A stretch of DNA of 64,000 nt, taken from contig NZ_FOGD01000003.1 of assembly GCF_900111115.1 (NCBI RefSeq), positions 1-64,000 of the forward strand, in the 5' to 3' direction. The position numbers and the translations under genes were made by a program. Below, piece after piece: positions 29,506 to 39,401 of the stretch. Within the stretch, counting starts at the first letter, position 1; each line of letters begins with the position of its first letter. This DNA is from Giesbergeria anulus (GTDB lineage Bacteria > Pseudomonadota > Gammaproteobacteria > Burkholderiales > Burkholderiaceae_C). A model generated the notes under the pieces. It saw nothing but the letters and a program-made list of their open reading frames with translations, had not been told where the DNA came from and made no database searches.

Positions 29506-30858
29506 ATGAAGATTTTGTTTGTTCACCCGTATTTTCCGGGGCCGTTTGCGGCGCTTGCTGCTACTTTAGCCGCTGATGCTGCCCATACCGTGCTGGCCTT
29601 GGTGGCGGCACAAGCCGAGCCACCCGCACCGTGGCAAGGGGTGACGCTGGTGGCTTGCCCACCCCCGCGTGCCAGCGTCGAGGGCCTGCACCCTTGGTTG
29701 CAAGAGGCCGAGCGCCAAACTTTGCGCGGCGAGGCGGCCTGCCATGCGGCGCTGCAACTGCAAGCGCAGGGCTTTACGCCTGATGTTATTGTGGCCCACC
29801 CCGGTTGGGGCGATAGCTTGTTCTTGAAAGAGGTCTGGCCCCAAGCCCGGCTGGGTTTGTATGCCGAGCTGTTTTACCAGCCGGGCAGCATTGCCGCTGG
29901 TTTTGATCCGGAGTTTCCAGCCCCCGGCCTGTTGGCTGGGGCTGCATTGCGCCTGAAAAACCTGCCCCATTGCTTGCACTGGCAAGAGGCCCAAGCCGTC
30001 ATCAGCCCCACGCAATGGCAGGCCGATACCTTTCCGCCTGCTCTGCGCCAGCGCATCACGGTGATTCGTGATGGCATCGACACGGCGGCTATTGCCCCTC
30101 ATCCAAACATTAGCATCACCCTCAACGACTGTTTGGTGTTGACGCGCGCGCACGAAGTTGTCACTTTTGCCAGCCGTACGCTAGAACCTTGCCGGGGTTT
30201 TCATGTGTTGATGCGCAGCCTGCCGCCGTTGTTGCGCTTGCGGCCCCAAGCCCATGTGGTGATTGTGGGAGGCACCGAAGGCGGTTATGGCCCTCGGCCT
30301 GACAGCGGCCAAAACTGGCGTGAGCTGCTGGTGCAGGAGTTGCAGCCGCAGATGGACGCAGCAGAGTGGGCGCGGGTGCATTTTGTGGGCCAAGTACCCC
30401 ACGCCAGCCTGATCGGTTTATTGCAGGCGTCTAGCGTGCATATTTACCTCAGCTACCCTTTTGTGTTGGGGCGTAGCCTGCTCGAAGCCATGAGCGTGGG
30501 TTGTGCCGTGGTGGGCAGCAACACCGCTCCAGTGCGCGAGGTGTTGCAGCACGGCGAGACCGGCCTGCTGGTAGATTTTTTTGATGCCTCTGCTTTGGCC
30601 GCTACCGTGGCCCAATTGCTGGCGGATGCCCCCACACGCCAGCGCTTGGGGGTGCAAGCTAGGCAATGGGTGCAAGCGCATGGCGATGGGCAAACGGTTA
30701 CGCTGCCCCAGCAACAGCAATGGTTACAGGCATTGGCAGGTGCTGATGCCGTAGCGCAAAAGCCAGCGCCCCTGCCAGCACAGAGCAGCGCCCCAGAGAT
30801 GGTGCAGCTGCGCCAGTCATTGGCTGAGGTGCGGGCTTTGCTGGACGAGGAGTTGTAG
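29506..30858 (+). CDS. Glycosyltransferase family 4 type protein
   Basis: 450-residue GT-B glycosyltransferase from ATG 29506 (a GTG at 29482 in frame is less likely). N-terminal MKILFVHPYFPGPFAAL, C-terminal domain with ASRTLEPCRGFHVLMRSLP, VIVGGTEGGYG, VHFVGQVPHASLIGLL, and the sugar-nucleotide Glu motif SLLEAMSVGCAVVGSNTAPV followed by EVLQHGETGLLVDF. The substrate cannot be told. It follows mutY by 20 bases but is not part of a polysaccharide cluster here. Confidence 0.85.
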   Translation: MKILFVHPYFPGPFAALAATLAADAAHTVLALVAAQAEPPAPWQGVTLVACPPPRASVEGLHPWLQEAERQTLRGEAACHAALQLQAQGFTPDVIVAHPGWGDSLFLKEVWPQARLGLYAELFYQPGSIAAGFDPEFPAPGLLAGAALRLKNLPHCLHWQEAQAVISPTQWQADTFPPALRQRITVIRDGIDTAAIAPHPNISITLNDCLVLTRAHEVVTFASRTLEPCRGFHVLMRSLPPLLRLRPQAHVVIVGGTEGGYGPRPDSGQNWRELLVQELQPQMDAAEWARVHFVGQVPHASLIGLLQASSVHIYLSYPFVLGRSLLEAMSVGCAVVGSNTAPVREVLQHGETGLLVDFFDASALAATVAQLLADAPTRQRLGVQARQWVQAHGDGQTVTLPQQQQWLQALAGADAVAQKPAPLPAQSSAPEMVQLRQSLAEVRALLDEEL

Positions 30859-30869
30859 CGGGAGAGGGC

Positions 30870-31484
30870 TTATGCAGCGTTGCCGCGCACCAAGGCCAGA
30901 TAGTCGCGCCGTGTTTCTGGAGAAACGCTGGCCACCAGTTGTGCATAGGGCGTTTGGTGGCGCGCCTGCATCCGCGCTGATGCCATGGCATGGGATTTAC
31001 AAAACCAGTGGCAGGTGTGTTGCATTAAAAACAGTTCTGCCGACATGGTAAAGGCGCGGTCGCGCTCCGATTGGCCGGGCTGGCCTTGCACGGCACGGGT
31101 CAGGCCGCGTGCATGGATGACCAGTGCCTTGCGCATATCAAAAGTGGCCTGGGGCCACCAGACATCGGCCAGTGGCAAAGGCAGGGCCAAGCGGCTGATG
31201 CGGGCACTGGTGGCATCGACTTTGGCAAAGTCTGCGGCAAAACGGCCAAATTGTTCGCACAACTGGTTCTCGGTAGTGGCCAGCAGATGCCAGATTTGCC
31301 CGCGCCGCTCAGGGGTGCTCTCTCCCAAAGCACGCAGATAGCCTTCAGTGAGTGCTTCCATCAGCTTTTCGATCTGATAGGGATGCAAGTGCTGGCCCAG
31401 CAGAACGATGCGCTTGCGTTGGTGCTGCCGGCTGAAGAAATAGACACCTGCGGTGAGCAGGATAGCCAAAGTGAAGATGTCCAT
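30870..31484 (-). CDS. Membrane-anchored protein of unknown function
   Basis: 204-residue protein from ATG 31484, with one N-terminal transmembrane helix (FTLAILLTAGVYFF) followed by a basic QHQRKR stretch and a helical cytoplasmic domain. Distinctive pieces are LGQHLHPYQIEKLMEALTEG, FDMRKALVIHARGLTRA and HTCHWFCKSHAMA with a Cys/His cluster. I do not recognise a family. It lies 74 bases downstream of a chemoreceptor on the same strand and converges on the glycosyltransferase. No function is proposed. Confidence 0.7.
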   Translation of the reverse strand: MDIFTLAILLTAGVYFFSRQHQRKRIVLLGQHLHPYQIEKLMEALTEGYLRALGESTPERRGQIWHLLATTENQLCEQFGRFAADFAKVDATSARISRLALPLPLADVWWPQATFDMRKALVIHARGLTRAVQGQPGQSERDRAFTMSAELFLMQHTCHWFCKSHAMASARMQARHQTPYAQLVASVSPETRRDYLALVRGNAA

Positions 31485-31558
31485 TACAGCAACAATAGGC
31501 AGAAAAAGTGGGCCAGAAAAAAGGTGGAGTGTAGCGGTGGCGTCACATGCAATGGGCG

Positions 31559-33571
31559 TCAACTGAGTTGGAATTTGGCAATTTCAGCCATGAGCGTATC
31601 TGCTTGGGCCTTGAGTGCTTGGGCGGTGGTGGTGGTGTTTTGCACCATCGCAGCGTTGTTTTGCGTGTCTTTGTCTAGTTGGTGAATGGCTTGGCCCGCT
31701 TGCTCTACCCCTGCCGCTTGTTCTTGGGCACTGGTGGCAATTTCTGCTAGCAAGGTGCGGATGCGTTGGGCATTGGAGCGCAGCTCGTGCATGGTTTGGC
31801 CTGCATTTTCAGCCACCGCTGCGCCTTGGCTGGCTTGGGTGACGCTGGCTGTAATCAACTCCTTGATCTCTTTGGCGGCGTGGGCGCTGCGTTGGGCCAG
31901 AGCGCGTACTTCGGTAGCCACCACGGCAAAACCACGGCCTTGCTCTCCGGCTCTGGCCGCTTCTACAGCAGCGTTGAGCGCCAAAATGTTGGTTTGGAAG
32001 GCGATACCGTCAATAACGCTGATGATGTCGCTGATTTTGCTCGAGGCGGTATTGATGCCTGACATTACCGTGACCACCGAGGCCATGACTTCACCGCCCC
32101 GCTCTGCTACGTCTGCATTAGTTTGGGCCACTTGGGCTGCCTGTCGTGCATGTTCTGCGGTGTAGTTGACGGTGGAGCCGATTTCTTCCATCACCGCAGC
32201 TTGTTCTTCTAGGCTAGCGGCTGCCGACTCGGTGCGGCTCGATAGCTCACTACTGGCATGGGAAATATGATCGGCGGCTGCATCAAGTTCGGTGGCTGAG
32301 TAGCGCACCTTGCGAATCAAGCTGTGCAATGCCTCATAGGCTTGGCGCAAATCCGTAATCAGCAGGGCTGGTTCATCTTTGCCCCACGGCATACTGGGTG
32401 GGCGGCGCAAATCGCCGGTGGCCATTTCTTGCAAGTGCTCGCGGATCAGGTTCAGCCCGCCCCGGGTGACCAGATAGAACGAGTAGAACAGGTACATCGC
32501 CACCAGAATGAAAAGGGCCGCCACCATGAAGATGGAGTCGCGCGATTGTGTTAGTTTAGCTTCGCGCTCGGCCAGCAGATGTTCCAGCGCAGGCAAGCCA
32601 GTTTCATACAGTGACAACAGAGCAGACAGGTTCTTGTCACCCAGATCGTAGACCTGTTCTGGTGTCTGCGCGCTGGACAGCAGCTGTATTGGGTTAGACA
32701 CTTGATGGAGGTAGGCCTTGACCTGTTGTAACTGCTCTAGGTGCAGGCGCTCTTTCAACAAAGGCGATGCCTTGATGGCACGGCTAAAGTAGCTTTCTAG
32801 GTCTTCGATGCCGCGCAGCGCGCCTGCATTCCAGATACGGTAGCGTTCTAGCTGCTCAGGAGTGACCCCGCCTTTGGCTACACTGAAGGTGCTCCAGCCC
32901 CACAATTGGCCGATTTCTTCGGCGGTGCGTGGCATGGACAGCACTAGCGCATTGGTCAAGTAAAAGCTCTCTAGCTCTGGGTCTAGGGTCAGGTTCGAGT
33001 TATCAGCCATGTCTTCCAGCAATGCAATGCTTGCTTGGGTCAGATCGTTGAAGATCGTGCGCCCCTGTGCATCCACCCCACTGGGTTGCAGGGGGGCGTT
33101 AGCCCAAAATTTTTGCAGTGCCTTGACGCTGGGATTGAGGCCCAGTCCATCGTTGGACTCGCCGATGTGTTCTACCAGTTCAGCCATGGCCTTTTCCATC
33201 TCTGCACGGGCTGCGGTGTATTGGGTTGTTCGGTCTAGCCCGCCTAAGTTGGCCCGTGTGGCATTGCGCGCTTTGAGGATGCTGTGCATCACAGGGGCAT
33301 AGTGCTCCATCGTGGCGACACCGAGCCGCTCTTTGCGGGTGAATTCGATCAGGTCTTGTTTGGCGGAGAAACTGACCCAGCCCAAATACACCAGTGGAAT
33401 CAAAAACGCCAAGGAAATCCAGAGCGCCTTGGTACCAAAGTTGATATTGCGCATCCATTTGACGCCCAAGGCCCAGATGCCGTGGGGGTAAAAGATGCTG
33501 TCACCTACCGATGGGCTGGAGTGATGGGCCGGGGGCGGAGAGGATTGGCGAGTAAGACGGGGTACGGACAT
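31559..33571 (-). CDS. Methyl-accepting chemotaxis protein
   Basis: 670-residue chemoreceptor. TM1 lies near residues 48-68 ([18 protein letters not shown]) after an unusually long, Pro/Ser-rich 45-residue cytoplasmic start. A periplasmic helical sensor spans about 70-340, then TM2 ([20 protein letters not shown]), a HAMP region ([18 protein letters not shown]), and the signalling domain with [20 protein letters not shown] plus [20 protein letters not shown]. It ends in a normal coiled coil without an obvious CheR-binding pentapeptide. The ligand is unknown; it is not next to che genes. Confidence 0.9.
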   Translation of the reverse strand: MSVPRLTRQSSPPPAHHSSPSVGDSIFYPHGIWALGVKWMRNINFGTKALWISLAFLIPLVYLGWVSFSAKQDLIEFTRKERLGVATMEHYAPVMHSILKARNATRANLGGLDRTTQYTAARAEMEKAMAELVEHIGESNDGLGLNPSVKALQKFWANAPLQPSGVDAQGRTIFNDLTQASIALLEDMADNSNLTLDPELESFYLTNALVLSMPRTAEEIGQLWGWSTFSVAKGGVTPEQLERYRIWNAGALRGIEDLESYFSRAIKASPLLKERLHLEQLQQVKAYLHQVSNPIQLLSSAQTPEQVYDLGDKNLSALLSLYETGLPALEHLLAEREAKLTQSRDSIFMVAALFILVAMYLFYSFYLVTRGGLNLIREHLQEMATGDLRRPPSMPWGKDEPALLITDLRQAYEALHSLIRKVRYSATELDAAADHISHASSELSSRTESAAASLEEQAAVMEEIGSTVNYTAEHARQAAQVAQTNADVAERGGEVMASVVTVMSGINTASSKISDIISVIDGIAFQTNILALNAAVEAARAGEQGRGFAVVATEVRALAQRSAHAAKEIKELITASVTQASQGAAVAENAGQTMHELRSNAQRIRTLLAEIATSAQEQAAGVEQAGQAIHQLDKDTQNNAAMVQNTTTTAQALKAQADTLMAEIAKFQLS

Positions 33572-33642
33572 AGCAAGCGTTGACGTAGGGCCAACCAGTA
33601 TCAGAGGGTAGGACAGAAGTGTTATGACAAAGCGGTGGCAGG

Positions 33643-35124
33643 TTACCAGTGCAGGGCAGAGAGATCATTGACAAAGATCGGCATATCTTTCCAAAGTCCC
33701 TTCAGGCGCTTGTCGGCTACCGTCACCCATTGCGGTTGGTACAAAAAAGCATGCACTGCATCTTCAGCCAGCATGCGCTGGGCATCGCCCAGCAGCCGGG
33801 CGCGGTCTACTGGCCGAGCGGCAGCTTGTATTTGTGCGTACAGCGCCTGAAAGGCCGATGAACGGTAGCCCCAGTAGTAATCGGGTTTGGCAAAATTGCC
33901 CAAGTCAAATGGCTCGACATGGGAGATCAGTGTCAGGTCGTAGTTTTTGTGCTGGTAGGTGCCACTGAGCCATTGCGCCCACTCTACGTTTTGCAATTTG
34001 ACTTGGATGCCCACCTTGGCCAGTTGGGCCGCCACAATCTCGCCGCCTTGGCGGGCATAAGGCGGTGGTGGCAAGGTCATGGTCAGTTTGAGTGGCAGTT
34101 GGATACCGGCCTCGCGCAGCAGCCGTTTGGCTTTGTCGGGGTCGTAGGGGTTGATGCCGGTGGTATCAACATAGCCAAAGCTGCCCGGTACATAGTGGCT
34201 GCCAATGGGCACGCCATAGCCATCGCCACCGCCATCGATCAGGGCTTTGCGGTCAATGGCGGCGGCAATGGCGCGGCGCACGCGTACATCGCTCAGGGGT
34301 TTGCGGGCGTTGTTGATGGCAACGATGGTTTTGGCGCGTGAGTTGCTCACCTGCACCTGAAAGCGCGGGTTGGCTTTGAACTGGGCTACGCTGCGCGGTG
34401 CCACGCGGGCAAACAAATCGACATCACCCGCCAGCAAGGCTGCCACTTGGGCCGCTGGATCGGCAATAAAGCGAAAAGTGGCTTGGCGGATGCGCAGTGG
34501 TGCGCTGGCGCGAAAGCCGCTCCACTGCTCTAGTGTGAGTGAAGCGCCCTTGCGCCACTGCTTGAGCTGGTAGGGGCCGGTGCCCACCGGCTTGGTGGCA
34601 TTGCTGGCGGCGCTTTGCGGCTCCACCATTGCGGCGCTGGCTTGGCCAAGCATAAACAGAAAGTCGGGATCAATGTCTTGGTGGCGGATGGTGAGGGTGT
34701 GCTCATCCACCACCTCGGTGCGCAGCCGGGCAAAGCTGCTTTTGTCTTTGTTGGTGCTTTTGGCGCTGCCCGCACGCTCTAGGGAGAACTGGGCCGTGGC
34801 CGCATTAAACGGTACGCCGTTGTGAAATTTGGCATCCTTGCGCAGGCGCAGTGTGGTGGTTTTGAGGTCGGGCGAGACCTCCCAGCTCTCGGCCAGTAGC
34901 GGTGAGACGCTGCCGTCGGCGTTGATTTTGGTCAGGGTCTCAAACAGGTTGTAATGGACGATCTCGCCAATCGCTGAGGCCGCGCCAGAGGTAGGGTCTA
35001 GCCCCGGCGGCTCTAGGTGCAGTGCCAACACCAAGGTATCTTTGGTGGACTGGGCCAGACTGGGCAGAGAAAAACAAGTGCTGGCAAAGGCACCTGTGGC
35101 CAAAAGGGTGCGGCGGTGGAGCAT
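33643..35124 (-). CDS. Substrate-binding protein of a peptide-type ABC importer
   Basis: 493-residue family 5 extracellular binding protein (DppA/OppA-like). Tat- or Sec-type signal [19 protein letters not shown], then [54 protein letters not shown], and [14 protein letters not shown], all family hallmarks. Last gene of the operon dppB-dppC-[insert]-dppD-dppF-dppA, 14 bases after the second ATPase. Peptides are the likeliest cargo, but nickel or opine-type substrates are possible for the family. Confidence 0.88.
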   Translation of the reverse strand: MLHRRTLLATGAFASTCFSLPSLAQSTKDTLVLALHLEPPGLDPTSGAASAIGEIVHYNLFETLTKINADGSVSPLLAESWEVSPDLKTTTLRLRKDAKFHNGVPFNAATAQFSLERAGSAKSTNKDKSSFARLRTEVVDEHTLTIRHQDIDPDFLFMLGQASAAMVEPQSAASNATKPVGTGPYQLKQWRKGASLTLEQWSGFRASAPLRIRQATFRFIADPAAQVAALLAGDVDLFARVAPRSVAQFKANPRFQVQVSNSRAKTIVAINNARKPLSDVRVRRAIAAAIDRKALIDGGGDGYGVPIGSHYVPGSFGYVDTTGINPYDPDKAKRLLREAGIQLPLKLTMTLPPPPYARQGGEIVAAQLAKVGIQVKLQNVEWAQWLSGTYQHKNYDLTLISHVEPFDLGNFAKPDYYWGYRSSAFQALYAQIQAAARPVDRARLLGDAQRMLAEDAVHAFLYQPQWVTVADKRLKGLWKDMPIFVNDLSALHW

Positions 35125-35138
35125 GAATGGGATGGTTT

Positions 35139-36131
35139 TTAGAGCAAGGGAGGCACCTGCCCAGCAGCGGGGCGGGGTGTAGGAGGATTGTCGTCCACCG
35201 CGTTGGCGATGCGTTGGCGCAAGGTTTGGCGTCGGCGGGCGCGACCGGGGTCAATTTGTGGCACAGCCTGCACCAAGGCTTGGGTGCAGGGGTGGTGGGG
35301 GTCAGAAAACAGCGCTTGCGGCGTGCCCCGCTCTACCACTTGGCCCTGATCGAGCACCAGCACCTCGTCACACAAGTGCTGCACCACAGCTAAATCGTGG
35401 CTGATGAGCAAATAGCCCAGCCCATGCTGTTGTTGCAGATCGATGAGCAAATTGAGTACCTGCGCTTGCACTGACACATCTAGCGCACTGACCGGCTCGT
35501 CGGCCACGATCAGCAAAGGCCGGGTGATGAGTGCGCGAGCAATGGCAATGCGCTGGCGCTGCCCGCCTGAAAATTGATGGGGGTATTTGTCTAAATCGCT
35601 ACTGCTCAGGCCCACTTGGGCCAATACCTGTGCCGCCTGTTCCCGCTGTGCAGCCCGCTGGGTAGCGGGTTCTAGCACCCGCAGCGGCTCAGTGATGATG
35701 CGTTCAATGCGTTGGCGTGGGTCGAGGCAGCTGTATGGGTCTTGAAACACCATCTGCATATTGCGCCGTGCTTGGCGCAGTGCCGAAGGCGCTAAGGTGT
35801 GCAGCGTGCGGCCCAGCAGCCGGATGGAGCCGCTGGTGGGTTGCAGCAAGGCCATGACCAGCCGGGCCAGCGTCGATTTGCCTGCCCCAGAAGCGCCCAC
35901 AATGCCCAGACTGCGTCCGGTGTGCAGCGTAAAGCTGATGTCTTGCAGCACCGTCCGTTGCTCTGGTTCCGACCACGGCCAGCGCCGGTGCAAGGGGTAG
36001 CTGAACCCCAGCCCTTGTGCTTGCAGCAAAGGCAGTTCTGGCAGGTTTTCGAGGTCGGGGGTTTGCCATGCGATGCCGGGTAGATCTCGAAAGGTGATGT
36101 CGATGGGATTGGTGGCGGTTTTGGCCATCAT
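35139..36131 (-). CDS. ABC importer ATPase, DppF/OppF-like
   Basis: 330-residue ATPase. Walker A GASGAGKSTLARLVM, Q-loop VFQDPYSCLDPRQ, signature FSGGQRQRIAIARALI, Walker B LLIVADEPVSALDVSVQAQ, and C-terminal family extension (HPCTQALVQAVPQIDPGR). ATG 36131 (double ATGATG) is preceded by ggaggg and overlaps the first ATPase stop (ATGA); a TTG further upstream is unlikely. It pairs with the next gene to power the importer. Confidence 0.9.
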   Translation of the reverse strand: MMAKTATNPIDITFRDLPGIAWQTPDLENLPELPLLQAQGLGFSYPLHRRWPWSEPEQRTVLQDISFTLHTGRSLGIVGASGAGKSTLARLVMALLQPTSGSIRLLGRTLHTLAPSALRQARRNMQMVFQDPYSCLDPRQRIERIITEPLRVLEPATQRAAQREQAAQVLAQVGLSSSDLDKYPHQFSGGQRQRIAIARALITRPLLIVADEPVSALDVSVQAQVLNLLIDLQQQHGLGYLLISHDLAVVQHLCDEVLVLDQGQVVERGTPQALFSDPHHPCTQALVQAVPQIDPGRARRRQTLRQRIANAVDDNPPTPRPAAGQVPPLL

Positions 36132-37147
36132 CGTACCCTCCAAGCGGCTTGCCCTGGCCCAGCATACAGGGTGGGTTCCATGCGCCAGCAGCGCACAGTA
36201 TGGCCGTCATCGGCGCCAGTTTGTGCCGGGGGCGCATCGCGGTGGCAGGCCGCCAAGGTCAGTTCGCAGCGTCCGGCAAAGGGGCAGCCCGCAGGCAGAT
36301 CGGCCAGTGCGGGCAGGGTGCCGCTCATAGCAGGCAAGCGTTGGCGCAAGGGCTGGCGCAGGCCCAGAACTGGGCGTGCCGCGAGCAAACCCCGGCTGTA
36401 AGGATGGGCTAGGTGGGCAAAAACGGCAGCGGTGGGGCCGCTTTCCATCACGCTGCCGCCGTACATCACAAGCATCTGGTCGGTGTTTTGTGCAATCAGC
36501 CCCAAATCGTGCGAGATCAGCAGCAGTGCCATGCCACGCTCGGCGGCCAAGTCTTGTAGCAAATCCAAAATCTGCTGCTGCAAAGTCACGTCCAGTGCGG
36601 TGGTAGGTTCATCGGCGATGAGCAAGTCGGGGCCACAGGCCAAGGCCATCGCGATGGTGATGCGCTGGCGCTGGCCGCCAGAAAATTGGTGCGGATAGGC
36701 GTCCATGCGTTGGGCGGCCTCTGGCAGGCCCACCCGCTCCAGCAGGGCTTGGGCTTGCTGGCGGGCTGCTGCACGCCCCAACTTTTGGTGCAAGCGCAGT
36801 GGCTCGGCCACTTGGTCGCCAATACGGTGCAACGGGTTGAGGGCCGTCATCGGCTCTTGAAACACCATGCCAATGCGCTGGCCCCGAATGCGACACAGCG
36901 CCGCTTCGGGCAGCCCCAGTAGTTCTTGGCCGTTCAGGCGCACGCTGCCACGGGCTTGTGCTCCTTCGGGCAGCAGCCCTAGCAGTGCTAAGGCGGTGAG
37001 CGATTTTCCACTGCCCGACTCCCCCACCAGCCCCAGCACTTGGCCGCGCTCCAAGGTAAAACCAATGCTGCGTACCGCCGCTGCCCGGCCTTGGGGCGTG
37101 GGCAGGGTGATGTGCAGATCTGCAACTTCTAGCAGGGGGATAGGCAT
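36128..37147 (-). CDS. ABC importer ATPase, DppD/OppD-like
   Basis: 339-residue ATPase from ATG 37147. Walker A GESGSGKSLTALALLG, Q-loop VFQEPMTALNPLHRIG, signature FSGGQRQRITIAMALA, Walker B LLIADEPTTALDVTLQQQ, and a C-terminal oligopeptide-ABC block with Cys pairs (GCPFAGRCELTLAACHRD). It should directly follow the permease dppC, but 6.5 kb of unrelated DNA now separates them, so it may have lost its operon promoter. There is only a weak ribosome binding site before the ATG. Confidence 0.9.
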   Translation of the reverse strand: MPIPLLEVADLHITLPTPQGRAAAVRSIGFTLERGQVLGLVGESGSGKSLTALALLGLLPEGAQARGSVRLNGQELLGLPEAALCRIRGQRIGMVFQEPMTALNPLHRIGDQVAEPLRLHQKLGRAAARQQAQALLERVGLPEAAQRMDAYPHQFSGGQRQRITIAMALACGPDLLIADEPTTALDVTLQQQILDLLQDLAAERGMALLLISHDLGLIAQNTDQMLVMYGGSVMESGPTAAVFAHLAHPYSRGLLAARPVLGLRQPLRQRLPAMSGTLPALADLPAGCPFAGRCELTLAACHRDAPPAQTGADDGHTVRCWRMEPTLYAGPGQAAWRVR

Positions 37148-37387
37148 GAGCGTCAACGGGGTCTAAGATGCAGGGGAACAGTCCAAGAGGACTCAGGGCA
37201 AGCCGCGAGCCTTACTTGACAGAAGAAGCCCCTCATTTATTGGCTGGAGCAGATTCCGACGCAGGCGCGGTCAACATCGTTCGTCAGGCCATCCGATTTC
37301 GGCCAACCCTCCTTGACTGAACGGTATTACGCCGGAATCTGCCTTTCCTCCTTGGGCTGCCGCTGATCTGCTAAGGCAGTTTTTCGA
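37148..37387. other. Intergenic junction at the ATPase side of the insert
   Basis: About 240 bases between the dppD start and the cotH stop; this is the left boundary of the DNA splitting the ABC operon. No convincing gene is seen. A plus-strand frame 37168-37320 ends in AGADSDAGAVNIVRQAI, which loosely resembles the last conserved block of TnpB proteins and could be another transposon scrap. No inverted repeat or clear target duplication is evident by eye. Confidence 0.35.
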
Positions 37388-39370
37388 TCACTGCTGCACG
37401 ATTTGGCTTCCCCTGACCACAAAAGGGAGTACGCCGAAATAGCGGGTATTTGCCGATTCCATAATATCGAACGCTTCTCGGGTGTTTCCTTTGCTGTCGG
37501 TGGCAGATACCTTCAAATACCAGCTTCCATCAGGCAACATCGGCATCAGCCATTCGTTCTCGGTCAGATCGATTTGCGTCCTGATACTGGAGAAATCGGG
37601 TTTTGCCGAGATCATCGCCGTATAACGAACGGGGTCGCCCTGTAAATCGACAGATTGACCCCAACTAAACCGAATCTGATTACCTTGATTGGTAGCCGAT
37701 TGCCAGAAAGGCATCGGGTTTTCCAGCGTACTGGTGAAGTTGGCGAGATTAGTTCGAATCACTTTAGCGATTCGGGTGCATTCGGCATCCCATTCGCTGC
37801 TTGCGGCATTGCTGACAAGTGGCAGATCGTTGAGATCCGGGGAGGTTGTAACCGATGGCCTGACTAATGGCCGATAGGCATCGATTTTCTCCTTGATTTT
37901 AGCTTCGGTCAGGTAACGTTCGGCAAGCTCATTGACGGTCGCCACCAGTTCGGCCCGGTACTTAGGATTGCTCAGGAATCGCTGGTGTAGGGGCGCTCCC
38001 CACCAGTTGGCTACCGTTTGCTGGTGGGGGGCATAAAGTGGGCTGGCTACCTTTTGGTCTGGTTGATCTTCAAAGCCGAAGGCACCGTCATAATCCCAGG
38101 GCAGGAAGTAAAACTTGTCGTTGGCCTTTGGTTGGTGAAGCGCGAAGTTCTGGTTGATGGTGTCACGATTGCCCATCAGGATGTTCGAGGCCAACCAGGT
38201 CAGGTAATTTTTCCGATCAAAGTATTTAGTGAATACGGTGTCAAAATCCGTGCCTGAGTCATTAACTGCATTAATCATGGCAATCAGTTTTTCATGATTG
38301 CCGTTGTCGGCCTCAAGACTTAAAACCTTTTCGAATTCGGTTTTACTGAGCGGTTTGCCTTTGCTGTCTAGGGCGAGATTGGCGCTCAAGCGAAAGTCGA
38401 AATCCTCGGCCTTGTAAATATTCCCATCGGTAGGCAGGCCTCGTTTGCTGAGGTACTCCTTGCCCATTTTTTCGACGTGGGTGAAAAGTCCGAAGTCTCC
38501 GGTGGCGTAACTGATTCCGCTGGCGTTCTTGTTGGTGATGCTGATGCGGACGAATTGAGTGCGCAAGCTGGGAATGTGCGGAATGTCTCGGAACAGGTCA
38601 AAGGCCAGTTTGTTGCGCATCCGGGTTAGGTCATACGGATGTTTGTTGAACTGCAGGGTTTTTTCATCGCGCCATGCTGCGGCGTCGTTGGCAAGTTTTA
38701 TCCGGTAGGATTTCTGTGCTGAGAAGCGTGAACTATGGCCGCGTAAGCGCAGCGTGGCGTTGGTGGTTTTGCCATCATCAGGATAGCCATCAACGATGAA
38801 GTGAGCGGCAACCTCCGGAACAATCGCGTCGCTGTCATCAATATCAGCATTGACGTCGGCAAAGGTATACGTCCCGTCCGTGGTGACCACTGTTGCCTTC
38901 AATACTTTCGCTTCTTCGACCGCATAGACGCTAGGGGCATCCTTGACGTAGGGCGATTCTTCCACCGGTACTTCGATCATCGATGCCGGATCTAGCCTAA
39001 AGACACTGAGGTCGGTGGAACGCAGCGCGGCCTGAAAGGCACGGGTGACGCCGCCGTCGGCATACTCCAGATAGGGGATGTTCAGCGTGAAAGCGCCGTT
39101 TACCTCAGCGATAGTGGTGGCGTTCACTGCCGGAGTGACTGGACTTACGATACCGACTGAACCCGGTTCCAGTTGAAAGATTCCGCCATCGCTGGTGGTC
39201 AACGCCACCCGAAATCCTTGTTTGCTGACACCGCTGTTGTATTCCATATAGGGAATGCTCAGTCGGAAGCCGTTTTGAGCGGCGGTAAAGAAAGGAAATT
39301 CCTGGCTGCCGGCTAAGGCTGGCAGCAGGAGAGAAGCCGCGCAACAAAGTTGTTTGATCGAACGGGTCAT
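37388..39370 (-). CDS. CotH kinase family protein, exported
   Basis: 660-residue protein with a signal peptide (LCCAASLLLPALAGS). Residues 25-140 hold two similar repeats (FRLSIPYMEYNSGVSKQGF and FTLNIPYLEYADGGVTRAF). The CotH core spans about 170-520: LRLRGHSSRFSAQKSYRIK, NKHPYDLTRMRNKLAFDLF, FGLFTHVEKMGKEYL and the active-site block YFLPWDYDGAFG. CotH proteins are atypical protein kinases, best known from spore coats; related exported forms occur in other bacteria with unknown substrates. It is visibly less GC-rich than its neighbours. A TnpB remnant ends about 30 bases upstream on the same strand, and it is inside the DNA that splits the ABC operon, so horizontal acquisition is likely. Confidence 0.85.
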   Translation of the reverse strand: MTRSIKQLCCAASLLLPALAGSQEFPFFTAAQNGFRLSIPYMEYNSGVSKQGFRVALTTSDGGIFQLEPGSVGIVSPVTPAVNATTIAEVNGAFTLNIPYLEYADGGVTRAFQAALRSTDLSVFRLDPASMIEVPVEESPYVKDAPSVYAVEEAKVLKATVVTTDGTYTFADVNADIDDSDAIVPEVAAHFIVDGYPDDGKTTNATLRLRGHSSRFSAQKSYRIKLANDAAAWRDEKTLQFNKHPYDLTRMRNKLAFDLFRDIPHIPSLRTQFVRISITNKNASGISYATGDFGLFTHVEKMGKEYLSKRGLPTDGNIYKAEDFDFRLSANLALDSKGKPLSKTEFEKVLSLEADNGNHEKLIAMINAVNDSGTDFDTVFTKYFDRKNYLTWLASNILMGNRDTINQNFALHQPKANDKFYFLPWDYDGAFGFEDQPDQKVASPLYAPHQQTVANWWGAPLHQRFLSNPKYRAELVATVNELAERYLTEAKIKEKIDAYRPLVRPSVTTSPDLNDLPLVSNAASSEWDAECTRIAKVIRTNLANFTSTLENPMPFWQSATNQGNQIRFSWGQSVDLQGDPVRYTAMISAKPDFSSIRTQIDLTENEWLMPMLPDGSWYLKVSATDSKGNTREAFDIMESANTRYFGVLPFVVRGSQIVQQ

Positions 39371-39401
39371 AATGATTCGGTGATTTCCGGTGGTGGGTGG
39401 T

